Source: Acinetobacter marinus (GTDB lineage: Bacteria; Pseudomonadota; Gammaproteobacteria; Pseudomonadales; Moraxellaceae). Taken from it: DNA of 64,000 bases. Shown here piece by piece: positions 27,015 to 36,392 of this stretch. A model generated the notes under the pieces. It made no database searches. It was not told the DNA's origin and saw only the letters and a list, made by a program, of their open reading frames with translations. The translations under genes were made by a program, and so were the position numbers. The stretch's first letter is position 1. The number at the start of each line of letters is the position of its first letter. The DNA is taken from NCBI RefSeq assembly GCF_900096915.1, contig NZ_FMYK01000005.1:104761-168760 (forward strand). The letters run 5' to 3'.

Positions 27015-27850
27015 TAACCCTTCGTCTTCCCAAGTGGACGACCCATTTGCACCGCACTATTGGCTTTGAAATGACCATCCCAATTCACTTTATCTTTTTC
27101 AAATAATACGATCGCTGTCGAGCCGAGATAGAATCGACCCAATTCATCGCCTTTTTCTAAAGTCATGTCATGTTCTTGTAACTCAATACGACCATTTGGT
27201 TTAACTTGTCCTGTTGCGACCGTTTCGATGCCTGCCACGATCATCGCCCCAACCAAAACCACCGCCATACGCCCAAGCTCGGTATCAAACAAACACACCA
27301 TGCGCTCATTACGTGCAAATAACTCTGGGATATTTTCCGCAGTGACCTGATTCACCGAGAACAATTCACCTGGCACATACAGCGTTTCGGTGAGCTTTCC
27401 ACCATATGGCATATGCACACGGTGATAGTCTTTTGGTGAAAGATATACAGTAATAAATTCGCCATCTTGGAATGGTTCAGCCAAACTTGGATCAGCGATC
27501 AGTTGCTCGACGGTATAGCTTTGCCCTTTGGCTTGGAAAATTTTGCCTTGTTCGATCTTGCCGAGTTGCGAGATTGCACCATCTGCAGGGCTAACTACAT
27601 GCTTTGGATTGTGATCAATCGGACGTTGACCGTCTTTGAGCGCACGGGTAAAGAAGGCATTAAAGGATGGATAACGGCTAATTTCTTCAGCTTCGGCGAT
27701 CGTGAGGTCGATACCATATTTTTGTTTAAAGGCATAAATCACCGCAGTCTTGAGCAGTGGTTGCTCACTGGCTGCGACTTTACCCACAAGACGGCTTAGC
27801 GCATGTTGTGGGATGATTTTTTGTAGACGAATAAATGCTTGATCGATCAT
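27014..27850 (-). CDS. psd: Phosphatidylserine decarboxylase
   Basis: 278 residues from the ATG at 27850, which matches the family start (MIDQAFIRLQKIIPQHALSR resembles E. coli). It makes phosphatidylethanolamine. Self-cleavage at Gly243-Ser244 in LGST produces the pyruvoyl group; HRVHMP and the ADGAISQLG region fit the catalytic core. No good ribosome-binding site precedes 27850. A TTG at 27946 with AAGGAG nine bases upstream would add 32 Lys/Gln-rich residues and overlap the end of the rhodanese gene; either start is possible. It follows the sulfurtransferase gene on the same strand. Confidence 0.93.
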   Translation of the reverse strand: MIDQAFIRLQKIIPQHALSRLVGKVAASEQPLLKTAVIYAFKQKYGIDLTIAEAEEISRYPSFNAFFTRALKDGQRPIDHNPKHVVSPADGAISQLGKIEQGKIFQAKGQSYTVEQLIADPSLAEPFQDGEFITVYLSPKDYHRVHMPYGGKLTETLYVPGELFSVNQVTAENIPELFARNERMVCLFDTELGRMAVVLVGAMIVAGIETVATGQVKPNGRIELQEHDMTLEKGDELGRFYLGSTAIVLFEKDKVNWDGHFKANSAVQMGRPLGKTKG

Positions 27851-27938
27851 GGCTTTAGACTTTTTCGGTTTGGCTTGAATTTCGGATTGCGTTTGGCTTT
27901 GCGGTTTGCGCTTGGATTTGAATCTTTTCGTATTCGGC

Positions 27939-28802
27939 TTATTCAACAGGAGATTCTCCTTTAACGACAGCACTGTCCATACGATTGCCCCACTCACTCC
28001 ATGCACCATCATAGGCACGAATATTCCAGTTCAGCAATCGCCCAATAATATAGGCTAAGCCTGAACGATGATGAGACTGACAGTAGACAATCACAGGTTG
28101 AGAGAGGTCAAATCCACGGTGTTGCAATTGTTGTTGAATACGTGTCAATGGATGTAATTTTAAATGATCTTGGCGATGAATGGCAGTGCTCCATTCGTAC
28201 CATTTTGCCCCTGTGATGTGACCGCCACGTCGTGCAGCCAAGCGCACCCCTGTATATTCATCTTCAGTTCGGCAATCCCAAAGTTGTATGCTTTGCGCTG
28301 TAACGGCTTGTGCTGTAACGATTTGTGCGAGTTCATCATATTCAACTTGATAGTCTTGTTTTGCGCTTAAATCCACTTGGAAAATATTTTCTGTTTGTTC
28401 TACTTGATGTTGATCAATCGACGTTGGTAAGCCAGCGGCAAGCCAAGCGTGAATGCCACCATTGAGTAAACTGGTTTGATAAAATCCTGCACAGTGCAAA
28501 TTCCAAATCAAGCGTCCTGCCCAAGCACCGCCTTCGTCATCATAGACGATGACATGATGATTTTCGGTAATGCCAAGTCGATCGAATAAGGCTTGTAGTT
28601 TGTCACTTTCAGGCAATAGACCTGATGCAAACTCATGATGACGCACCAATTCATTTGGACGCACCGAGATGGCATTGGGCAAATGCAATTGTTCAAACAC
28701 CGACTCACGACTCAAGTCTACAATCCGAAATTTCGGATCATCTAAAAACGGTGCAAACTGTTCTGGCTCAACCAATAAGCCAAACGGCACAACTGCATTC
28801 AT
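27939..28802 (-). CDS. Rhodanese / 3-mercaptopyruvate sulfurtransferase
   Basis: 287 residues, two rhodanese-like domains. The second has the active cysteine Cys241 in CQSHHRSG; the first (about 10-130) lacks a catalytic cysteine, as usual. The loop CQSHHRS resembles neither the CGSGVTA of mercaptopyruvate enzymes nor the CRKGVTA of thiosulfate enzymes exactly, so the donor is uncertain. Cytoplasmic. First gene of the operon with psd. Confidence 0.85.
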   Translation of the reverse strand: MNAVVPFGLLVEPEQFAPFLDDPKFRIVDLSRESVFEQLHLPNAISVRPNELVRHHEFASGLLPESDKLQALFDRLGITENHHVIVYDDEGGAWAGRLIWNLHCAGFYQTSLLNGGIHAWLAAGLPTSIDQHQVEQTENIFQVDLSAKQDYQVEYDELAQIVTAQAVTAQSIQLWDCRTEDEYTGVRLAARRGGHITGAKWYEWSTAIHRQDHLKLHPLTRIQQQLQHRGFDLSQPVIVYCQSHHRSGLAYIIGRLLNWNIRAYDGAWSEWGNRMDSAVVKGESPVE

Positions 28803-28871
28803 AGTTCCAACCTTTTAATACGACCATTTTGACCAAAGATTTTTTGCAATAGAAAAAATGTTTTAGACACA

Positions 28872-28946
28872 CATCATCTCTTTTACGCTCGCTCGTTGCC
28901 TTTGGCAACGAGCGAGCGGATGATGACTTAGGGGCTTCGCCCCTAA
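28872..28946. repeat. Double-hairpin REP-like element before pncB end
   Basis: Perfect 15-bp stem CGCTCGCTCGTTGCC (28886-28900) with GGCAACGAGCGAGCG (28904-28918), extended by CATCATC/GATGATG, followed by TTAGGGGC (28928-28935) with GCCCCTAA (28939-28946). Lies in the 237-bp gap between the rhodanese start and the pncB stop. May act as the pncB terminator or a mRNA stabiliser. Confidence 0.75.
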
Positions 28947-29039
28947 AACCCCAAAATCATAACATAGTCACTTATCATCAATTGCGCAAAATCAGTCTAT
29001 GCTTAGTCCTTTTTCTGCGAATCAACATCCATCGTAAAA

Positions 29040-30248
29040 TCAACCTTGATCATCGGATATCTCAAAGACTTGGCGGAGATAAGCTAGGAACGTGTCATTA
29101 TCCGTCATGGTTTTGCCTGGGCTATCCGAGATTTTTGCCACCGACTGACCATTACACTCCACCAATTTTAAGACAATGTTTAATGCCTTTTGTCCCATAT
29201 CATTGGTCAAATTGGTGCCGATACCAAAGCTGACTTGGAAGCGATCTTTAAAATAGTGATGCAAATCCCACGCCTTTTCTAAATCCAAACCATCGCTAAA
29301 GGTAAGCATCTTGGTGCGACTGTCGATTTTCAACTTTTTATAATGTGCATAGGCTTTATCGCCCCACTCATACGGGTCGCCACTGTCATGCCGCAAACCA
29401 TCAAACAACTTGGCAAAATACAGATCAAAATCTCGCAAGAAAGCATCCATACCGACCACATCAGTCAAGGCAATGCCGAGATCACCACGATATTCTTGCA
29501 CCCATGCTTCCAATGCCGCCTTTTGGAAATCTCGCAAACGCACGTCCAAGGCTTGAAATGCCTGTAGGAACTCATGCGCCATCGTCCCGATCGGCGTGAT
29601 ACCCAGTTGCATCGCCAGATAGACATTACTGGTACCACGAAGCACATTCGGTGCAGCAGCTTTTAAGGTTTCCACCACATGCTTTTGCCACGCATAGCTA
29701 TAGCGACGACGTGTGCCAAAGTCTGAGACCAAGAATGGTGGCTCACCGTTTACTTGTTGATCCGCATAGCTTTTTAAAAGCTCTGCTTTGACCTGTAGGC
29801 GTTTTTCACCTTCAATCTGTGCAGCGTCCACATCCAAGCGGCGATAGTACAATTCATTGACAATCGCTAAGACATAAATCTCAAAGCACATGGCTTGTAC
29901 CATGGGACCTTCGATGCGAATCACCAATTCACCATTGTCATCGACTGTGGTTTCGATAAAACGGCGCTTGAGTTGGAATAATTCTAAATAATCAACAAAG
30001 TCACTTTTAATAAAGCGCCACTTGCGCAAAAACTGTAATTCTTCGGCACTGAATTTTAACCTGCACAGATCGTCCAGCTCTCGGTCTAATTCTGCCTTTA
30101 ACTCACGTAATGGATAGGCGGCTTCTTTGCTATTGCGACAGCGGAACAGGTAGACACTATCTGCTTGCGGGAATTGATGTAGCACCACTTGTAACATGGT
30201 GAATTTATACAGATCGGTGTCAAGTAAGGACTGAATAATGCCCGCCAT
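29040..30248 (-). CDS. pncB: Nicotinate phosphoribosyltransferase
   Basis: 402 residues, normal length. Typical DTDLYKFTM start, the phosphorylated active-site histidine His225 in TMAHEF, and the PRPP-binding RHDSGDP. Converts nicotinate and PRPP to NaMN in NAD salvage, with ATP hydrolysis. GGAAG precedes the ATG. Stands alone; 138 bp separate it from eutC upstream. Confidence 0.95.
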   Translation of the reverse strand: MAGIIQSLLDTDLYKFTMLQVVLHQFPQADSVYLFRCRNSKEAAYPLRELKAELDRELDDLCRLKFSAEELQFLRKWRFIKSDFVDYLELFQLKRRFIETTVDDNGELVIRIEGPMVQAMCFEIYVLAIVNELYYRRLDVDAAQIEGEKRLQVKAELLKSYADQQVNGEPPFLVSDFGTRRRYSYAWQKHVVETLKAAAPNVLRGTSNVYLAMQLGITPIGTMAHEFLQAFQALDVRLRDFQKAALEAWVQEYRGDLGIALTDVVGMDAFLRDFDLYFAKLFDGLRHDSGDPYEWGDKAYAHYKKLKIDSRTKMLTFSDGLDLEKAWDLHHYFKDRFQVSFGIGTNLTNDMGQKALNIVLKLVECNGQSVAKISDSPGKTMTDNDTFLAYLRQVFEISDDQG

Positions 30249-30386
30249 AAAACTTCCAATATTATCAATCTATGATCCAGTCGTGATCTTACCGCAAAAG
30301 TGGGCAGAAAGTCCGAGACTGTGTAGTAATTCTTTTATCCGCAAACTGTTTTCAGGCGTTTTGCCAAGTAAACGGAATATAGACTG

Positions 30387-31229
30387 CTATGCGTCCCGCT
30401 CAGGCAATAGAAATAAAGACTGCTGTGCGCCATCGCTGGCAATGGTTTCGACTTCATGTTCATCTTTGAGATGTACGCCAGATAGCCCCAGTTGTTGTGA
30501 TTTTTTCATCAAGGTCATCAGTCGCTGTGCAGCAATAGGTATCGGCAAACCCGCAGGACGCACATTCGAAATACAGTTGCGCATCGCATCATGACAGCCC
30601 GACTTAGCTTGCCAAGTGTAGTAAATCCCCAAACTGTCTGGAGAACTCAATCCTGGGCGCTCACCAATCAGCATCACCAACATCTTCGCATGCAATCGCT
30701 CTGCTACCTGATCTCCCAAAGCCACTCGACTGCCTTTTGCCACCACGATCGGTGCTAGCGACCATTGCTCAGCTTGAAACAAGCGCTGTAGCTCAGCCAC
30801 CAATTTCACTGCATTTTCTTCAATAGCACGAGCGGATAAACCATCGCCGATGACAATTGCCACGTCATAACTTTTGCCCTCGCCAAGTTGACTGAGATTC
30901 AAGGCATATTCATCGTCCAAAATACGCCCCAGATCAGGACGTTTTAGATAAATTGCTTTGTCCGTTGCCTGACTGTGCACCACGATCATGTCCAAGTGCA
31001 TCGCAGAAAATGCCTGCTGTAAGTCATGCACATTCAGCTCGTGCAACACCGCATCTTTTGCCTGCGCATGGTCATATTGAAAGCTCAACAAAGGCTTGGT
31101 TGGTACACTACAACCCGCACGCCCCAAGGCGATTCTGGCATCGGTATGCTGTTTGAGTTTTTGCCAAATATCCTGATGCACAGGACTTGAGCGCTTTTGG
31201 TCTGGATCGTGATGAATATCCGCTTTCAT
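30387..31229 (-). CDS. eutC: Ethanolamine ammonia-lyase small subunit
   Basis: 280 residues from the ATG at 31229, which follows the eutB stop by two bases and has AGGGAG upstream. The frame is open 36 codons earlier but that would lie inside eutB. Family features include ARIALGRAG near residue 30 and the C-terminal AKSGCHDAMRNCISNVRPAGL region. With EutB it forms the adenosylcobalamin-dependent enzyme that splits ethanolamine to acetaldehyde and ammonia. Confidence 0.95.
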   Translation of the reverse strand: MKADIHHDPDQKRSSPVHQDIWQKLKQHTDARIALGRAGCSVPTKPLLSFQYDHAQAKDAVLHELNVHDLQQAFSAMHLDMIVVHSQATDKAIYLKRPDLGRILDDEYALNLSQLGEGKSYDVAIVIGDGLSARAIEENAVKLVAELQRLFQAEQWSLAPIVVAKGSRVALGDQVAERLHAKMLVMLIGERPGLSSPDSLGIYYTWQAKSGCHDAMRNCISNVRPAGLPIPIAAQRLMTLMKKSQQLGLSGVHLKDEHEVETIASDGAQQSLFLLPERDA

Positions 31230-31231
31230 GA

Positions 31232-32626
31232 TCAACTCCCTGATGATGCCAAAATACGTGCAAAACTCGGTGGTAATTGCTTTGCCCATTCGATATGACG
31301 TTGTTGCTGTGCAAAAATACCTTGCTCTGCCAACCACGTCGAAAACTCAGGTGCGGGGCTAAGACCGAGCAACTGTCTGACGTAGAGCGCATCGTGAAAT
31401 GACGTGGTTTGATAATTCAACATTACATCATCAGAACCGGGAATCCCCATAATAAAATTAATGCCTGCGCTCGCCAGCATAGTGAGCAACATATCCATAT
31501 CATCCTGATCTGCATCGGCATGATTGGTATAGCAAATATCACAGCCCATCGGCACACCCAGCAGTTTTCCGCAGAAATGATCTTCCAAACCTGCTCGAAT
31601 AATCTGCTTGCCGTTGTAGAGATATTCAGGGCCGATAAAGCCCACCACGGTATTCACCAAGAGTGGTTTAAACTCTCTTGCCACCGCATAGGCACGGGTT
31701 TCAATGGTTTGCTGGTCGACATCAAAATGACTATTGCTCGACAGCGCACTGCCCTGTCCCGTTTCAAAATACATGACATTTTGACCGACCGTGCCTCGAT
31801 TTAGACTCAGCCCCGCCTCATAGCCTTCTTTGAGCATCGCAAGATTGATCCCAAAGCTATCATTGGCTTTCTCCGTACCTGCGATCGATTGAAACATCAG
31901 ATCCACAGGCACATTTTTCTCGACCAACTGGATCGCCGAACTAATATGCGTCAGCACACACGACTGTGTTGGAATCTGATACTCATGGATGATTTGATCT
32001 AATAACTTGAGTAAATCCGATAAGTTTTGCAGATTGTCGGTGGCAGGGTTGATGCCGATCACCGCATCACCATTGCCATACATCAGTCCATCGACAATGC
32101 TTGCCGAGATACCAAGTAAATCGTCTGTCGGATGATTGGGTTGCAAACGTGTCGATAGACAACCCGCCAAACCAATGGTATTGCGAAATTTGGTCACCAC
32201 ACGGCATTTGCTGGCGACCAAAATCAAGTCCTGCACCCGCATGATTTTACTGACCGCTGCCACCATTTCTGGGGTAAAGGCGAATTGTAATGCTTGCAGT
32301 TTCTCCGTGGTCGCTTCCTCGCCAAGCAACCAATTACGAAGATCACCCACGGTAAAATGGGCAATCTGCTGAAATGCCTGATGATCATGTTGCTCGACGA
32401 TCAGCCGAGTCACTTCATCCGTTTCATAAGGCACCACCATTTCATTTAAAAACGTCGTCAGTGGCAAATCCGCCAAAGCCATCTGCGCCGCCACACGCTC
32501 TGTGGCATCGCTCGCCGCAATACCCGCCAATTCATCACCTGAGCGCAGTGGGCTTGCCTTTGCCATCAAGGTTTTTAAGTCTTGGAAATGATAACGGGTC
32601 TGCGCCACGTCATGAAAATATGCCAT
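31232..32626 (-). CDS. eutB: Ethanolamine ammonia-lyase large subunit
   Basis: 464 residues (453 in E. coli). Recognised by the TIM-barrel motifs ANEKANDSFGI-like (GTEKANDSFGINLAML), ETGQGSALSS and MGCDICYTNHADADQDDMD. Catalytic subunit with EutC. No EutA reactivase, no shell proteins and no aldehyde dehydrogenase are linked, so acetaldehyde is handled elsewhere. Transport is by the permease gene 36 bp upstream. Confidence 0.96.
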   Translation of the reverse strand: MAYFHDVAQTRYHFQDLKTLMAKASPLRSGDELAGIAASDATERVAAQMALADLPLTTFLNEMVVPYETDEVTRLIVEQHDHQAFQQIAHFTVGDLRNWLLGEEATTEKLQALQFAFTPEMVAAVSKIMRVQDLILVASKCRVVTKFRNTIGLAGCLSTRLQPNHPTDDLLGISASIVDGLMYGNGDAVIGINPATDNLQNLSDLLKLLDQIIHEYQIPTQSCVLTHISSAIQLVEKNVPVDLMFQSIAGTEKANDSFGINLAMLKEGYEAGLSLNRGTVGQNVMYFETGQGSALSSNSHFDVDQQTIETRAYAVAREFKPLLVNTVVGFIGPEYLYNGKQIIRAGLEDHFCGKLLGVPMGCDICYTNHADADQDDMDMLLTMLASAGINFIMGIPGSDDVMLNYQTTSFHDALYVRQLLGLSPAPEFSTWLAEQGIFAQQQRHIEWAKQLPPSFARILASSGS

Positions 32627-32662
32627 GATGATTCTCCTTTACACTGCACTCCTCACTTGGGA

Positions 32663-34093
32663 TTAATTCAAGTTTTCTTCTGCCGCTTTGATCTGCGCAA
32701 ACTCTTCTTCAGGTGTACCACTGATCAAATGATGACGGCTATAGAACACGAAGTACAAAATAAAGATGACATAAATCCCAGCCGCCATAAACCAGACTTT
32801 TGGATCAACCATCAGCCCTGCCACCACCGCAATCGCAGCCAAGACCAACGCAATACCTGAGGTGACAATACCACCTGGGGTTTTATACGGACGGTGTAGA
32901 TCGGCACGAGACAAGCGCAATTTGATATGAGACAGCATCATCAGCACATAAGAAATGGTGGCACCAAATACCGCCATCAAAATCAATAAATCCCCTTCAC
33001 CCGTCAACGACAAGCAAAAGCCAATAATCCCTGGAATAATAATGGCGAGATAAGGCGCTTTATTGGCATTGGTTAAAGACAATTTATTCGGTAAATAACC
33101 CGCACGAGATAAGGCAAAAATTTGTCGAGAATAGGCATAAATGATCGAGAAGAAACTGGCTACCAAGCCCGCCAAGCCAACAAAATTCACGAATCCAGCC
33201 AACCATGTATGCTCACCATAGACTGCAACCAAGGCATCCACCAGCGGTGCACCAGAGTCTTTTAAGGTATCTGCACCCGCAGCGCCTGCGCCCAAGAATA
33301 AAATCAATAGGGCAAAGGCAGCCAGAATCAGCATTGCACCGATCAAGCCACGAGGTAATGATTTTTGAGGATCTTTGGCTTCTTCGGCAGCGAGAGGTAC
33401 GCCTTCAACTGCCAAGAAGAACCAAATCGCATAGGGCACTGCCGCCCAAATACCGACATATCCAAAAGGTAAAAACTCGCTCGCACCTGCATTTTGTGTT
33501 GGCGTGATGTCAAATAGATTTTTTGCATCAAAATGAGGCACCATGGAGAAGATAAATACCGCCAATGCCACACTGGCAATCGCCGTGATGATAAACATGA
33601 TCTTGAGTGCTTCACCTGCGCCCTTGAGGTGAATTCCCATAAACACCAGATAGCAGACCAAATAAATGATCCAACCACCTATCCCAAACAAGGACTCGCA
33701 ATATGCTCCGATGAACACCGCAATCGCAGCAGGCGCAATCGCATATTCGATCAAGATCGCCGTCCCCGTCAGATAACCACCAAGTGGGCCAAAAGCAGCA
33801 CGGGCGAAGCTATAGCCACCGCCTGCGGTAGGCAACATGGTCGCCATTTCCGACATGGACAGACACATACATAGATACATGAAGGCAACCACGACGGTCG
33901 CAATAAACATCCCGCCCCAGCCACCTTGCGCCAAACCAAAGTTCCAGCCAGCAAAGTCACCCGAAATCACATAGGCAACGCCGAGTCCGACCAAAAGCAC
34001 CCAACCGACTGCACCTTGCTTGAGCTGTCGCTTGGCAAAATACTCATCCGAACCTGCTGTCGCCGTAACTTGATCCAAACCGTGATCCGACAT
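32663..34093 (-). CDS. eat: Ethanolamine permease
   Basis: 476 residues with about 12 membrane segments, APC superfamily. The N-terminal region carries GDFAGWNFGLAQGGWGG and EMATMLPTAGGGYSFARAAFGP, the substrate-site motifs of the family. The assignment to ethanolamine rests on family pattern and on the adjacent eutBC. First gene of the eat-eutB-eutC unit; no regulator is linked. Confidence 0.92.
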   Translation of the reverse strand: MSDHGLDQVTATAGSDEYFAKRQLKQGAVGWVLLVGLGVAYVISGDFAGWNFGLAQGGWGGMFIATVVVAFMYLCMCLSMSEMATMLPTAGGGYSFARAAFGPLGGYLTGTAILIEYAIAPAAIAVFIGAYCESLFGIGGWIIYLVCYLVFMGIHLKGAGEALKIMFIITAIASVALAVFIFSMVPHFDAKNLFDITPTQNAGASEFLPFGYVGIWAAVPYAIWFFLAVEGVPLAAEEAKDPQKSLPRGLIGAMLILAAFALLILFLGAGAAGADTLKDSGAPLVDALVAVYGEHTWLAGFVNFVGLAGLVASFFSIIYAYSRQIFALSRAGYLPNKLSLTNANKAPYLAIIIPGIIGFCLSLTGEGDLLILMAVFGATISYVLMMLSHIKLRLSRADLHRPYKTPGGIVTSGIALVLAAIAVVAGLMVDPKVWFMAAGIYVIFILYFVFYSRHHLISGTPEEEFAQIKAAEENLN

Positions 34094-34233
34094 GCTAACC
34101 TCACATCAATTAACCATTTATGTTAAGTGAGTAGCACATTCCATACCAGCACGGGAAGAAAAACCGTGAAATGCTAGACTAAAGCATAATTTTTAATCGA
34201 TTAATGCATACTTTCATAGGGCTGTCTGCACTG

Positions 34234-34899
34234 TTAAATCATTTTTCCGCCATCTGGGCTTTTGGCTTTGGCACGTTGCAAGGCTGGTCGTTGATTGATG
34301 CGGGCGAGATATTTTTCCACATTCGGTAGTGCCAAGTCGCTTTGACGTGAACACAAGCCTTCTAACGGGAAAATCATCTGAATATCGGCAAAGCTAAATT
34401 GATCCCCTGCAAAGTATTCATGCTGTGCCAAATGCTGTTCGAGAAAGGCAACATGCTCTTTTAAACGGGGTTTTGAAAATTGCTTTTGCAATTGCTCGCC
34501 GATGGCACCCGTGATCGGACGAGCAAGGAATGGGACTTTTTTACTACTCAACTGCCCCACCACCAAAGTGAACACCAACAATGGCATCAATGAACCTTCG
34601 GCATAGTGCATCCAATAATTGTATTGATTGATACCTTCTGCCGACTGCGGTTTAAATTGATTGTCCGTATCATATTTTGCTTGCAGATGATCCAAAATCA
34701 CTCCTGATTCTGCAACAACCAAACCATCATCACTAATCACAGGCGCTTTACCGAGTGGATGGACTTTTTTCAGTTCAGGTGGCGCAGACATATTTGGCAA
34801 GCGTTGGTAATACTGCATGTCGTAATCGATGCCCAACTCTTCAAGCGCCCAAAGAATCCGAATCGAACGTGAAAATTGTAAATGATGTAGGGTCAGCAT
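34234..34899 (-). CDS. Glutathione S-transferase
   Basis: 221 residues: thioredoxin-like N-terminal domain (LTLHHLQFSRSIRILWALEELG; LGKAPVI; VVAESGVILDHL) and helical C-terminal domain. AAAAGGA precedes the start. A soluble, probably beta- or Gtt-like GST acting on electrophiles with glutathione; substrate unknown. Confidence 0.9.
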   Translation of the reverse strand: MLTLHHLQFSRSIRILWALEELGIDYDMQYYQRLPNMSAPPELKKVHPLGKAPVISDDGLVVAESGVILDHLQAKYDTDNQFKPQSAEGINQYNYWMHYAEGSLMPLLVFTLVVGQLSSKKVPFLARPITGAIGEQLQKQFSKPRLKEHVAFLEQHLAQHEYFAGDQFSFADIQMIFPLEGLCSRQSDLALPNVEKYLARINQRPALQRAKAKSPDGGKMI

Positions 34900-34948
34900 A
34901 TTTTTTCCTTTTTAAACATCCATGAAATTAAACTGTGGAATGACTGAT

Positions 34949-36238
34949 TTACTGTTGAGATTGTTGTTGCCAACGGCGTTGTTGTAAACGTTCCGACTCC
35001 ACTTCTCGTTTATTCAACGCACGTTGATACAGCACCGTGCCTTTGAGCTCTGGTGGCAAATACTCCTGCATGACAAAATGCTCAGGATAATCATGCGGAT
35101 AAAGATAATCCACCCCATAGCCTTGCTGTTTCATCAGTTTGGTTGGGGCATTACGAAGATGTAATGGCACTGGCAATTCCGCTGTTTTTTCTGCCAAAGC
35201 CAGCGCCCGATTGATCGCCATATAGGTGCTGTTACTCTTGGCACTGGTCGCCAAATACACCGCACATTGCCCAAGCACAATGCGTGCCTCAGGCATGCCG
35301 ATGGCTTGTACCGAACGGAAACATTCACCTGCCATGAGCAGCGCATTTGGATTGGAGTTGCCAATGTCTTCCGATGCAGCAATCAACATACGCCGTGCAA
35401 TAAACACAGGATCTTCACCACCTTTAAGCATGCGTGCCATCCAGTACAGCGTCGCATCAGGATCACTACCTCGAATGGATTTGATAAAAGCAGAAATCAG
35501 ATCGTAATGTTGTTCGCCAGATTTATCATAGCGGGCGATATTTTGCTGAGCGACTTTGACCACCAGCGCATCATTCACCGCATTGTCCTGACTCGGCTCT
35601 AAATCGTCCGCAGATGGCAAAGTACTGGCGACCAAATCAATTAAATTTAAGGCTTTACGTGCATCACCAGCGGCGAATTGAATCAGCGCATCCCATTCAT
35701 CGATGCGAAGCTGACGACTGGCTAAAAATTTGTCCTGCGTTAATGCCTGTCGGATCAGTTGCTGAATCGCCTCATGATCTAAGGCATTTAAGGTATACAC
35801 CTGACAACGGGACAAGAGCGCACTATTGACTTCAAAAGAGGGATTTTCAGTCGTTGCACCAATTAAGGTAATTTTGCCTTTTTCCACAGCGCCGAGTAGC
35901 GCATCTTGTTGTGATTTATTAAAGCGATGAATTTCATCAATAAACACCACTGGCGTGAGTAAATCACCACTTTCAGCGATCACTTCACGCAGTTCTTTCA
36001 CGCCAGTATTCAGCGCCGATAAACTGACAAAAGGACGATCCACCGCTTGTGCAAGCAATAAGGCAATGGTGGTTTTTCCCACACCTGGCGGTCCCCAAAA
36101 GATGATCGAGGGTAGATGCCCTTGATCGATCATCTGACGTAGAGGCGCACCTTCACCCAAGAGATGATCTTGTCCGATGATCTCGTCTAAGCTCCGTGGG
36201 CGAATCCGTTCAGGCAGGGGAATTTGATGAGTCGACAT
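34949..36238 (-). CDS. rarA: Replication-associated recombination protein A (AAA+ ATPase)
   Basis: 429 residues. Walker A GPPGVGKT at 49-56, Walker B VVFIDEIHRFNKSQQ near 96, sensor TTENPSFEVN, and the C-terminal tetramerisation region GYGVDYLYPHDYPEHFV. RarA/MgsA acts at stalled forks with SSB and RecA. Ends with a Gln/Arg-rich tail. No lolA or serS neighbour as in E. coli. Confidence 0.96.
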   Translation of the reverse strand: MSTHQIPLPERIRPRSLDEIIGQDHLLGEGAPLRQMIDQGHLPSIIFWGPPGVGKTTIALLLAQAVDRPFVSLSALNTGVKELREVIAESGDLLTPVVFIDEIHRFNKSQQDALLGAVEKGKITLIGATTENPSFEVNSALLSRCQVYTLNALDHEAIQQLIRQALTQDKFLASRQLRIDEWDALIQFAAGDARKALNLIDLVASTLPSADDLEPSQDNAVNDALVVKVAQQNIARYDKSGEQHYDLISAFIKSIRGSDPDATLYWMARMLKGGEDPVFIARRMLIAASEDIGNSNPNALLMAGECFRSVQAIGMPEARIVLGQCAVYLATSAKSNSTYMAINRALALAEKTAELPVPLHLRNAPTKLMKQQGYGVDYLYPHDYPEHFVMQEYLPPELKGTVLYQRALNKREVESERLQQRRWQQQSQQ

Positions 36239-36302
36239 AATAGGTCACAACACAAAAAGGCATAGTGCAGTGTACTATGTGTCAGGTACATCTCGCAAAA
36301 TT

Positions 36303-36331
36303 AAAACAACGCCCAAGTCAGCGCTTGGGCG
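36303..36331 (-). terminator. Intrinsic terminator after the amidohydrolase operon
   Basis: CGCCCAAG (36310-36317) and CTTGGGCG (36324-36331) with a 6-nt loop, followed on the minus strand by TTGTTTTAA. It ends the operon that runs from the substrate-binding protein to the amidohydrolase. Confidence 0.7.
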
Positions 36332-36392
36332 TAGATGCCGTCTAAATGCGTATATACAAATTCGTAAGCATGGTCAGCTTACTGTAGATGAT

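Noticed and set aside
30249..30386. A gene on the plus strand between pncB and eutC
   Set aside because: The open frame there has no ribosome-binding site or recognisable domain and mostly overlaps eutC.
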